Position numbers and translations under genes: made by a program
Notes under the pieces: generated by a model
Told to the model about the DNA's origin: nothing
Databases searched by the model: none
The model's input: the letters and a program-made list of their open reading frames with translations, nothing else
From: F23-B02 sp963625655
GTDB taxonomy: Bacteria; Bacillota; Clostridia; Oscillospirales; Oscillospiraceae
DNA: 64,000 nt
NCBI GenBank assembly: GCA_963625655.1
Contig: CAVFTS010000001.1
Span: forward strand, 57,903 to 121,902
Direction of reading: 5' to 3'
In this document: in pieces, positions 40,483 to 47,929 of the stretch
Layout of the letters: the number at the start of each line of letters is the position of its first letter
Numbering within the stretch: the stretch's first letter is position 1

Positions 40483-41718
40483 ATGATTATTGACTGTACA
40501 AAGCTTGGCGGTCGCTGCTCCTGCGGCAGGGAGCATCCGCTGCACACAAGGTATATTGTCTGCGAGGCAGGCTGCATGGACAAGGCAGACGAGTATTTTG
40601 AGCTTGCCGGACTTTCGGGAAGCAGAGCCGTTATTTACGACTCAAATACCTACAATAATCAATGGATACCTCATATCAAGGCAGACCAGGAGATAGTCCT
40701 CGATGCAACGGGACTTCATACGGACAAGGACAAGGTTGAGGAGATGATGACGCAGCTCCGTGACCCTGAGATCATCGTTGCCGTCGGCGGCGGTACGATC
40801 ACCGACTTCGGCAGATACAGCGCCGACAAGCTGGGAGTGCCGTTCGTGTCCGTGCCTACGCTTGTCAGCGCAGACGGATTCTCCGCCAATATCTGCTCCA
40901 TAATCATCGACGGGCAAAAAAAGTCGATCCCCATGATTGCCGCAACGCTCGTTCTGTGCGACATAAATATCGTCTCCCACGTCCCCATGTTCCTGACGAT
41001 GAGCGGTGTTTGCGACATTATGTCGAAGTACATTTCTCTTGCCGACTGGAAGATTTCACACATCGTCACCGGCGAATACATGTGCCCTGAGATCGTCGGA
41101 ATGGCGGAGGAAGCGTTAAAGAGAACGAGAGAATGCTGCATGGACCTCCTTGAGAATAAGACGGAGGCATATGAACCAATGGCGGCATCGCTCATGGAGA
41201 GCGGACTTACAATGCAGATGCTTTCAAATTCAAGAGCCGCAAGCGGTGCGGAGCATCTTATTGCCCACCTTGCGGAAATGCGCCCGCCGAGATTTGAAGC
41301 CGCCGGCGGAATACACGGTGAATGTGTCGGCGTCGGAACCGTGCTTATGGCTGAGCGCTACCATGAAATGATAGCCAAAAAGCCCACCGCAAAGCCCTTT
41401 GTGCCGTATGACGAGGCGTGGATCAGAGAAAAGTTCGGGTCGCTGGCGGACGGTATCATTAAGGAAAACAGCAACGACATACTTGCAAGCTTTGACCCGC
41501 AGAGCATAATCGACCACTGGGACGAGATAGTCGAGATCGTTAAGACCATCCCTGAAGCGGATGAGCTTCGCAAACTGTACTCGGCGCTGGGCGCAAAGTA
41601 CAGGCTTGAGGATATCCACATCGACCCGGCGCTCAAGGAGGACTGCATCGAAATGTCCGTCGCAATACGCAACCGCCTTACCTTTATGCGTATGAGCAGA
41701 GTGCTTGACTACAACTGA
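40483..41718 (+). CDS. egsA: sn-glycerol-1-phosphate dehydrogenase (AraM/EgsA family)
   Basis: A 411-residue member of the iron-dependent alcohol dehydrogenase-like superfamily that includes archaeal G1P dehydrogenase and Bacillus AraM/EgsA, which reduce dihydroxyacetone phosphate to sn-glycerol-1-phosphate. The NAD-binding GGGTITDFGRYSA and the substrate/metal region PTLVSADGFSANIC are present; metal ligands probably include the histidines in GAEHLIAHL and GGIHGECVGVG. An extended N-terminus with CSCGREH is common in the bacterial group. The ATG at 40483 with AGGTG six bases upstream is preferred over the GTG at 40474. A HAD phosphatase follows by 12 bases. Confidence 0.88.
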   Translation: MIIDCTKLGGRCSCGREHPLHTRYIVCEAGCMDKADEYFELAGLSGSRAVIYDSNTYNNQWIPHIKADQEIVLDATGLHTDKDKVEEMMTQLRDPEIIVAVGGGTITDFGRYSADKLGVPFVSVPTLVSADGFSANICSIIIDGQKKSIPMIAATLVLCDINIVSHVPMFLTMSGVCDIMSKYISLADWKISHIVTGEYMCPEIVGMAEEALKRTRECCMDLLENKTEAYEPMAASLMESGLTMQMLSNSRAASGAEHLIAHLAEMRPPRFEAAGGIHGECVGVGTVLMAERYHEMIAKKPTAKPFVPYDEAWIREKFGSLADGIIKENSNDILASFDPQSIIDHWDEIVEIVKTIPEADELRKLYSALGAKYRLEDIHIDPALKEDCIEMSVAIRNRLTFMRMSRVLDYN

Positions 41719-41730
41719 GCGGAGACAGAT

Positions 41731-42534
41731 ATGGATAAGCTTCTTAATTCAAAGCTCTTTTTGCTTGATATGGATGGTACCCTGTACCTCGGAGACGACG
41801 TTTTCGACGGGGCCATCGACTTTATAGAAACCATTGAGAATACCGGGAGAGAGTACATTTATCTGACCAATAACTCCTCCCGTGCGGGCATTGATTATAT
41901 CACGAGACTGCGCAAGCTCGGTTTTCCCTGTGAGGAGAAAAACGTCTTCACATCGGGCATGGCGACAGCAATGTACTTAAACGAGAAGTTTCCCGGTGAA
42001 ACGGTGTACCCCGTCGGAACCCCCGCATTCCTGTCGGAGCTTTCGGCATACGGAGTGCATCTCGGCGACGGGGAGGACGTTAAGGTCGTTTGCGTTGGCT
42101 TTGACACTACGCTGACATATGAAAAGCTTGACAAAGCAGTGCATTATCTAAGACACGGTGCTGCATTCGTCGCCGCAAACCCCGACTGGGTATGTCCAAT
42201 GCCTGCGGGCGAGGTCTTGCCGGACTGCGGCAGTATTTGCGCTCTGCTCACCGCCGCATCGGGCGCGGCACCCAAGTACATCGGCAAGCCCAACCGCAGT
42301 ATGGTTGACATAATATCCTCAAAAACAGGGATACCGAATGAGAACATATGCTGCGTCGGGGACAGACTCTATACGGACATTGCCGTTGCGCAGAATGCCG
42401 GAGCTGTTTCCGTGTGCGTTTTGTCGGGCGAAAGCACGACGGACGACGTTGCTGCCGCCGACCGCAAGCCGGACTATGTGCTGGACAGCGTTGCCGACAT
42501 TGCAAGGCTGCTTAAAGAAAATTACGGAAAATGA
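41731..42534 (+). CDS. HAD-IIA (NagD/AraL-like) sugar or glycerol phosphatase
   Basis: A 267-residue HAD hydrolase of subclass IIA. Motif I is FLLDMDGTLYLGD, motif II is YLTNNSSRAG, motif III lysine is in YIGKPNRSM, and motif IV is VGDRLYTDIAVA. A cap domain lies in the middle as in NagD and AraL. These enzymes dephosphorylate small phosphates such as sugar or glycerol phosphates; Bacillus araL encodes such a phosphatase next to araM. Pairing with a G1P dehydrogenase makes a phosphoglycerol-type substrate plausible. Its last codons lie in the hairpin shared with gluQ. Confidence 0.88.
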   Translation: MDKLLNSKLFLLDMDGTLYLGDDVFDGAIDFIETIENTGREYIYLTNNSSRAGIDYITRLRKLGFPCEEKNVFTSGMATAMYLNEKFPGETVYPVGTPAFLSELSAYGVHLGDGEDVKVVCVGFDTTLTYEKLDKAVHYLRHGAAFVAANPDWVCPMPAGEVLPDCGSICALLTAASGAAPKYIGKPNRSMVDIISSKTGIPNENICCVGDRLYTDIAVAQNAGAVSVCVLSGESTTDDVAAADRKPDYVLDSVADIARLLKENYGK

Positions 42535-42559
42535 CCCTTTGAGGGTCATTTTCCGTAAT
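42521..42559. terminator. Bidirectional hairpin made from the 3' ends of two convergent genes
   Basis: An 18-bp perfect stem (42521-42538 with 42542-42559) and a three-base loop. The stop codons of both convergent genes are inside it (42532-42534 plus strand, 42548-42546 minus strand). There is no T-run, so intrinsic termination may be weak. Confidence 0.7.
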
Positions 42560-43475
42560 GGAATGCTATATCCTCCGTCGGTATATTGTCCCACGAAAAG
42601 CTCTGTAAAAGCTCATTCGGGCTTGTCGGAGAGTCGCATTCCCGAAGCCTGAGAAGCTTTGCAAGCATGCCGATAATCTCCTCCGGGGAATGCTCTTTAA
42701 GCATGACCGCCGTACTCAGATCGCCGAAGCGCTTTGACATTTTGCGCTCACCGAGAAGTATGAGCGGGGCGTGACAGTAGTCCGGAACGCTGCCGCCGAG
42801 CCGCCGTATTAGCCAGATCTGCTTTGCGGTCGATGACAGAAGGTCACGTCCTCTGACGACTCGGCTTATGCCCATGTCCATGTCGTCGAACGATGCCGCA
42901 AGCTGATAGGCATAGATGCCGTCGGAGCGCCGGATAATAAAGTCACCGTCGTTTGCGAGGTTTACACGCTGCACACCGTAGTGACCGTCGGTAAATACTA
43001 TTTCGCTGTCGGGGACGGACACCTTCCATGCAGGTCGCTTTCCTGTTGCTTCAAGCATCCGATGCTCTGAAGCACTCAGGGTCTTGCAGCGGCAGACGCT
43101 GCGGTTGCGTGCACCGCCCTCATGCGGTGCGGAGGCTGCAAGCCGCTGATTTCTGCTGCAATAGCATGGGTACAAAAGCCCCTTTTGCCGGAGCTGCTCA
43201 AACGCATCGTCGTACAGCGCCGTGCGCCCGCTCTGACTGCTTATGTCGGGATATTCATCCCAGTTAAGTCCGAGCCGACGCATATCATTCATTATTCCTT
43301 CGGCGTATTCCTTTTTGCTGCGTGCGGGGTCGAGATCCTCAAGGCGAAAGACGATTTTCCCACCGAGAGACCTTGCGTCGAGCCACGCAAGCAGGAGAGA
43401 GGACAGGTTGCCGAGATGCAGCATGCCGCTGGGACTTGGGGCGAAGCGCCCGCATATTGATCCGAAATTGTTCAT
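42546..43475 (-). CDS. gluQ: Glutamyl-Q tRNA(Asp) synthetase
   Basis: A 309-residue paralogue of glutamyl-tRNA synthetase that lacks the anticodon-binding domain. It activates glutamate and attaches it to the queuosine base at position 34 of tRNA-Asp. The HIGH-type motif is RFAPSPSGMLHLGN, the KMSKS-type motif is GERKMSKRFGD, and the zinc ligands are in YPCYCSRNQR and SVCRCKT, the CxC pattern typical of GluQ-RS. The short C-terminus confirms it is not a full GluRS. The ATG is six bases from a scaffold gap, so its ribosome site and promoter are not seen. queA and tgt, needed to make the modified base, are at 60822-62987. Confidence 0.9.
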   Translation of the reverse strand: MNNFGSICGRFAPSPSGMLHLGNLSSLLLAWLDARSLGGKIVFRLEDLDPARSKKEYAEGIMNDMRRLGLNWDEYPDISSQSGRTALYDDAFEQLRQKGLLYPCYCSRNQRLAASAPHEGGARNRSVCRCKTLSASEHRMLEATGKRPAWKVSVPDSEIVFTDGHYGVQRVNLANDGDFIIRRSDGIYAYQLAASFDDMDMGISRVVRGRDLLSSTAKQIWLIRRLGGSVPDYCHAPLILLGERKMSKRFGDLSTAVMLKEHSPEEIIGMLAKLLRLRECDSPTSPNELLQSFSWDNIPTEDIAFHYGK

Positions 43476-43480
43476 AGCAC

Positions 43481-43490
43481 NNNNNNNNNN
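43481..43490. other. Scaffold gap (run of ten N)
   Basis: Ten unknown bases. The true gap size is unknown. The same four bases, GCAC, flank it on both sides, and the divergent promoters of gluQ and the TetR gene probably lie around it. Confidence 0.99.
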
Positions 43491-43625
43491 GCACCATTCT
43501 TTTCGATAATTTCTGCTTACATTTAAGCATATTGGGACGAAAAATTAAATATTTATCTATCATTTTTAATAAAAATATGCTATAAATATTTCTATAAATA
43601 TCTTTAACGGAAATGAGGTCGTAAA

Positions 43626-44183
43626 ATGGCAAGCTCAACAAAGGAAGCCTTGGGCAATGCGCTCAAAAAAATGCTGGCAATCAAGCCCATTGACAAGATA
43701 ACCGTAAAGGATCTTGTCGAGGAATGCGGGGTAAATAGGCAGACGTTCTATTATCACTTCGACGATGTATATGACCTCATGGAGTGGGTCTTTGAGGAGG
43801 ATGCAAACAGAGTTCTGCCGGACGAGATCTATTACGAGGAGTGGCGTGAGGACGTTATAATGTTCTTCCGTTATCTCTACGAAAACAAAAGCTTTGTGCT
43901 TAACATCTTCAATTCTCAGAACCGCTCTTATCTTCTGCGCTATTTCAAGCGCCGCCTGCACTACTGCGTACACGGTTTTGCGATAATCGTCGCAGAGGGC
44001 AAGAACGTCGAATGGTCGGATATGGAGTTCGTCTGTGAGCTTTATGTGCAGATCGTCGTAGGTCTTATTTCTCAGTGGCTGGACAACAACATGGAACTGC
44101 CGCAGGAGATAGTGGTTGATAAGCTGCTGACGGTAATGGACGGCAGCGTCGAGGATATCCTCTCCCGTTTTGTGAAAGAATGA
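43626..44183 (+). CDS. TetR/AcrR family transcriptional regulator (DhaS-like C-terminus)
   Basis: A 185-residue TetR-type repressor. The DNA-binding helix-turn-helix is TVKDLVEECGVNRQTFYYHF. The rest is the short C-terminal domain of the type seen in DhaS-like regulators, rich in aromatics (RYFKRRLHYCVHGF). GAGG lies seven bases upstream of the ATG. The target is unknown: the nearest divergent gene is gluQ across a gap of unknown size, and downstream are ybaK and uvrA. No clear palindromic operator was recognised. Confidence 0.85.
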   Translation: MASSTKEALGNALKKMLAIKPIDKITVKDLVEECGVNRQTFYYHFDDVYDLMEWVFEEDANRVLPDEIYYEEWREDVIMFFRYLYENKSFVLNIFNSQNRSYLLRYFKRRLHYCVHGFAIIVAEGKNVEWSDMEFVCELYVQIVVGLISQWLDNNMELPQEIVVDKLLTVMDGSVEDILSRFVKE

Positions 44184-44187
44184 TGAC

Positions 44188-44213
44188 AAAGCCTCCCGAT
44201 TTCGGGAGGCTTT
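44188..44213 (+). terminator. Hairpin terminator after TetR gene
   Basis: An 11-bp stem with a short loop (AAAGCCTCCCGA ... CGGGAGGCTTT) and only three Ts. The next gene starts 21 bases later without an obvious promoter, so some readthrough into ybaK is likely. Confidence 0.75.
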
Positions 44214-44234
44214 GAATGCTGAAAAGGAACAGGC

Positions 44235-44717
44235 ATGAAAAGCGAAAAAACAAATGTAATGCGCCTTCTTGACAAGGCAAAGATTAAATATGAGCCGCAT
44301 GAGTACCCGCATGGGAGTGAGGCGGTGGACGGACTTACGGTTGCAAAGCTTTGCGGCTTTGACCCCGAATGTGTTTTCAAAACTCTTGTGGCACGTGGCG
44401 CAAGCAAAAACGTGTACGTTTTTGTGATACCCGTCAGCTCGGAGCTTGATCTCAAAAAGGCAGCCAAGGCTGCCGACGAGAAATCCGTCGAGATGGTAAA
44501 GGTCAGTGAAATCAACGCTCTGACGGGATATATAAGGGGCGGCTGCTCGCCCGTGGGTATGAAAAAACGCTATCGCACGTTTATAAACGAGAGCGCAAAA
44601 GCAAAGAATACCGTATATGTCAGCGCAGGTAAGATCGGAAGTCAGGTGGAGCTTGAGCCGCTTGCGCTTGCCGAGGTCTGCACCGCACAATTTTCCGAAC
44701 TGGTGAAGGATAAATGA
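44235..44717 (+). CDS. ybaK: Cys-tRNA(Pro)/Cys-tRNA(Cys) deacylase YbaK-type
   Basis: A 160-residue YbaK-family editing protein that hydrolyses mischarged Cys-tRNA(Pro). The start NVMRLLDKAKIKYEPHEYPH, the active-site lysine region CVFKTLVARG and the glycine-rich GYIRGGCSPVGMKKRY match the family. The protein is cytoplasmic and acts in trans on misacylated tRNA. It overlaps uvrA by four bases, so the two are co-translated although they are functionally unrelated. Confidence 0.92.
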   Translation: MKSEKTNVMRLLDKAKIKYEPHEYPHGSEAVDGLTVAKLCGFDPECVFKTLVARGASKNVYVFVIPVSSELDLKKAAKAADEKSVEMVKVSEINALTGYIRGGCSPVGMKKRYRTFINESAKAKNTVYVSAGKIGSQVELEPLALAEVCTAQFSELVKDK

Positions 44718-47548
44718 ACGACAAAATAGTAATCAAAGGCGCAAGAGCCAATAACCTTAAAAATGTTGATATTTCGATACCCAGAGACAAGCTCGTTGTT
44801 ATGACCGGTCTTTCGGGAAGCGGAAAATCAAGTCTTGCCTTTGACACTATTTATGCGGAGGGACAGAGAAGATACGTCGAAAGCCTCTCGGCATATGCGA
44901 GGCAGTTTTTGGGACAAATGGACAAGCCGGATCTCGACTACATTCAGGGGCTTTCTCCGGCTATATCAATAGATCAAAAGACAAGCTCAAGGAATCCGAG
45001 GTCGACCGTCGGAACCGTCACGGAAATATATGACTATATGCGCCTGCTTTGGGCGAGAGTCGGTGTGCCGCACTGTCCGAAGTGCGGAAAAGAGATCCAC
45101 CAGCAGACGATAGACCAGATAATCGACAGACTTATGCAGCTTCCAGAAGGTACAAAGCTGCAAATACTTGCACCCGTTGTGCGTTCGAGAAAGGGAGAGC
45201 ATGCAAAGGTGCTTGAGGACGCAAAGCGGTCGGGATATGTCAGAGCAAGGATAGACGGGAGCGTCTATGAGCTGTCCGAAACCGTGCAGCTTGACAAGAA
45301 TCTCAAACACAGCATCGACATTATCGTTGACCGAGTTGTAATAAAGCCGGATGCGGTGCGTAGAATAACCGACTCGGCAGAAACGGCATCTGAGCTTGCG
45401 GGGGGACTTGTAGTTGCCGATATTGTGGGAAGCGATGAGGAGCTGCTGTTTTCGCAGAACTACGCCTGCTCGGATTGCGGTATCTCCATCGAAGAGCTGA
45501 CGCCGAGAATGTTTTCCTTCAATACGCCGTACGGTGCCTGCCCGAAGTGCGACGGACTCGGAATGCAGATGCTTATCGACCCGGAGCTTATCATACCCGA
45601 CGATGAGCTGAGTATCGCACAGGGCGGCATAAAGGCCTCCGGCTGGTCAAGTGCCGGAAGGGAAACCATATCCGGGATGTACTATGCAGCCCTTGCGGAT
45701 AAGTACGGCTTCTCGCTGACGCAGCCTATAAAAGAACTGCCGTCGGAGGCTGTAAATGCGATACTCTACGGAACGAAATGCGAGCCGCTTAAGCTTCATT
45801 ACGACAGGGCAAACCGCAGCGGTTCGTTTAGCGGGAGCTATCAAAAGCCGTTTGAGGGCATATGCAACAACCTTGAGCGGCGTTACCACGAAACGCAAAG
45901 CCAGTATATGCGTGCCGAGATAGAGGAATGTATGTCCGAAACACCGTGTAAAGCCTGCGGCGGACGCAGACTGCGCAAGGAGGCGCTGGCGGTCACCGTG
46001 GGCGGGAAGACGATTGCCGAAATGGCGGATATGCCGGTCGGCGATGCCATTGACTTTGTTGACTCGCTTGTTCTCACGCCAAAGGAGCGCATAATTGCCG
46101 AGCGCATTTTGAAGGAGATAAAGCAGCGTCTCGGCTTTCTTAAAAACGTGGGACTTGACTATCTCACTCTGTCGAGAGGCGCATCGACGCTCTCCGGCGG
46201 TGAAAGTCAGAGAATACGCCTTGCAACGCAGATCGGAGCGTCGTTGGTCGGAGTGCTGTATATTCTTGACGAGCCGAGCATCGGACTGCATCAGAGAGAC
46301 AATGACAAGCTGCTTGCGACCTTGAAGGATCTGCGTGACCACGGTAATTCGCTTATAGTCGTCGAGCATGACGAGGATACCATAAGGGCGGCGGACTATA
46401 TCGTGGACATCGGCCCGAAAGCGGGCGTTCACGGAGGGGAGGTCGTGTGCGCCGGAAGCGTCGAGGATATTTGCGCCTGCGAACGTTCGCTCACGGGGCA
46501 GTACCTCAGCGGAAAGCTCAGGATACCCGTACCCGAAAAACGCAGACAAGCGGAAAAGGGCAGCATAAACATTATCGGAGCCAAGGAGAACAACCTCAAG
46601 AACATTGACGTTTCGTTCCCGATAGGCGTTGTGACCTGTGTCACGGGAGTGTCCGGCAGCGGCAAATCCTCGCTCGTCAACGAGATTCTGTACAAAACGA
46701 TAGCGCAGCAGAAAAACCGTGCAAAGACAAAGCCGGGCAGGTTTGACGCAATAACGGGACTTGATGGCATCGACAAGATAATCGACATTGACCAAAGCCC
46801 CATCGGACGCACTCCGAGGTCAAACCCTGCGACGTACACCGGACTGTTTAACGATATCCGTGAGCTGTTTGCGTCGACGGAGGACGCCCGTATAAGAGGC
46901 TACAACGCAGGGAGATTCTCGTTTAACGTCAGGGGCGGTCGCTGTGAGGCGTGCAAGGGCGACGGCTTGCAGCGCATAGAAATGCACTTCCTGCCGGACG
47001 TGTACGTCCCGTGCGACGTATGCAACGGCAAGCGTTACAACAGAGAGACGCTCGAAGTCCGCTACAAGGGCAAGAACATCTACGAGGTCCTTGACATGAC
47101 GGTGGAGGAGGCTTCCGAATTCTTCGCAAATCTTCCTAAGCTGCGTTCGAAGCTTGATACCCTGCTCGATGTCGGGCTCGGCTATATAAAGCTCGGACAG
47201 TCGAGTACAACGCTGTCCGGCGGAGAGGCGCAGAGAGTTAAGCTCGCAACTGAGCTGTCAAAGCGCAGCACGGGAAGCACGGTGTACGTCCTCGACGAAC
47301 CAACGACAGGACTTCACATGGCGGACGTTCACAGACTCATCCACATTATCGACAGGCTTGCCGATGCGGGCAACACCGTCATCATAATTGAACACAACCT
47401 TGACGTTATCAAGATTGCAGACCATATTATAGATCTCGGCCCCGAAGGCGGCGACAAGGGCGGCACCCTGGTGTTTGCGGGAACTCCCGAAGAATGTGCG
47501 GAGTGCAAGCAAAGCTATACGGGGCAGTTTCTTAAAAAGCTGCTATAA
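44714..47548 (+). CDS. uvrA: Excinuclease ABC subunit A
   Basis: UvrA is the DNA-damage-sensing ABC ATPase of nucleotide excision repair. Two ATPase modules are seen: first Walker A GLSGSGKSSLAFDT (from residue 32), ABC signature LSGGESQRIRLA and ILDEPSIGLHQRD; second Walker A GVSGSGKSSLVNEI, signature LSGGEAQRVKLA and VLDEPTTGLHMAD. Zinc modules include CPKCGKEIH and CDGLG..., and a C-terminal one with CEACKGDG and CDVCNGKRY. 944 residues is standard. It lies apart from uvrB and uvrC, and no SOS operator was recognised. Confidence 0.97.
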   Translation: MNDKIVIKGARANNLKNVDISIPRDKLVVMTGLSGSGKSSLAFDTIYAEGQRRYVESLSAYARQFLGQMDKPDLDYIQGLSPAISIDQKTSSRNPRSTVGTVTEIYDYMRLLWARVGVPHCPKCGKEIHQQTIDQIIDRLMQLPEGTKLQILAPVVRSRKGEHAKVLEDAKRSGYVRARIDGSVYELSETVQLDKNLKHSIDIIVDRVVIKPDAVRRITDSAETASELAGGLVVADIVGSDEELLFSQNYACSDCGISIEELTPRMFSFNTPYGACPKCDGLGMQMLIDPELIIPDDELSIAQGGIKASGWSSAGRETISGMYYAALADKYGFSLTQPIKELPSEAVNAILYGTKCEPLKLHYDRANRSGSFSGSYQKPFEGICNNLERRYHETQSQYMRAEIEECMSETPCKACGGRRLRKEALAVTVGGKTIAEMADMPVGDAIDFVDSLVLTPKERIIAERILKEIKQRLGFLKNVGLDYLTLSRGASTLSGGESQRIRLATQIGASLVGVLYILDEPSIGLHQRDNDKLLATLKDLRDHGNSLIVVEHDEDTIRAADYIVDIGPKAGVHGGEVVCAGSVEDICACERSLTGQYLSGKLRIPVPEKRRQAEKGSINIIGAKENNLKNIDVSFPIGVVTCVTGVSGSGKSSLVNEILYKTIAQQKNRAKTKPGRFDAITGLDGIDKIIDIDQSPIGRTPRSNPATYTGLFNDIRELFASTEDARIRGYNAGRFSFNVRGGRCEACKGDGLQRIEMHFLPDVYVPCDVCNGKRYNRETLEVRYKGKNIYEVLDMTVEEASEFFANLPKLRSKLDTLLDVGLGYIKLGQSSTTLSGGEAQRVKLATELSKRSTGSTVYVLDEPTTGLHMADVHRLIHIIDRLADAGNTVIIIEHNLDVIKIADHIIDLGPEGGDKGGTLVFAGTPEECAECKQSYTGQFLKKLL

Positions 47549-47558
47549 CCGAAATATG

Positions 47559-47587
47559 CCCTCACCCATATAATGATATGGGGAGGG
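47559..47587 (+). promoter_or_regulatory. Hairpin that covers the ribosome binding site of the gene at 47594
   Basis: Twelve paired bases with a single bulged A at 47564 (47559-47571 with 47576-47587), loop AATG. The Shine-Dalgarno sequence GGAGGGG (47582-47588), five bases before the ATG, is almost entirely in the 3' arm. There is no T-run, so it is not a normal terminator. It follows uvrA by ten bases. Confidence 0.5.
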
Positions 47588-47593
47588 GATATT

Positions 47594-47929
47594 ATGCTGA
47601 TTGACTGCATCGTCGGACTCGTATGTGCGGGGCTGCTGCTTTTCAGGTGCTGGTCGCTTAAAGGGCTTATGCTCAGACCCGTCCGCAAGGGCGAAAACTC
47701 CGCTTTGAGGATAAGACTCACGACCTTCGGAGCAGAACCACAGCTTGAATCCATCCTTGACGGACTTGTGTGGCTCAGAGAAAATGGTACGCTTAGCGCC
47801 GAAATTGAGATCATTGCAAATTCCCCGAACGAGGATGTCAGAAAAATAGGAAAAACCTACGCCGAAAGGCGGCGTTACATCACTTTTTGTGAACCCGGAG
47901 ACTGTTGGTGGAAGAATATACGGAGCTAA
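47594..47929 (+). CDS. Small membrane-anchored hypothetical protein (111 aa)
   Basis: I do not recognise a family. Residues about 3-20 form a membrane anchor (IDCIVGLVCAGLLLF) followed by a basic region (KGLMLRPVRKG) and a soluble domain with alternating charged residues (RLTTFGAEPQLESILDGLVW) and a tryptophan-pair end (DCWWKNIRS). It could be a nucleotide- or protein-binding membrane sensor, but nothing proves it. The frame is open from 47573, but the strong ribosome site favours 47594. Its end overlaps the recD2 start by 22 bases. Confidence 0.7.
   Translation: MLIDCIVGLVCAGLLLFRCWSLKGLMLRPVRKGENSALRIRLTTFGAEPQLESILDGLVWLRENGTLSAEIEIIANSPNEDVRKIGKTYAERRRYITFCEPGDCWWKNIRS

Noticed and set aside
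43478..43494. GCAC on both sides of the N run as a target-site duplication
   Set aside because: A four-base match next to an assembly gap is easily due to chance or scaffolding; no mobile element is visible.
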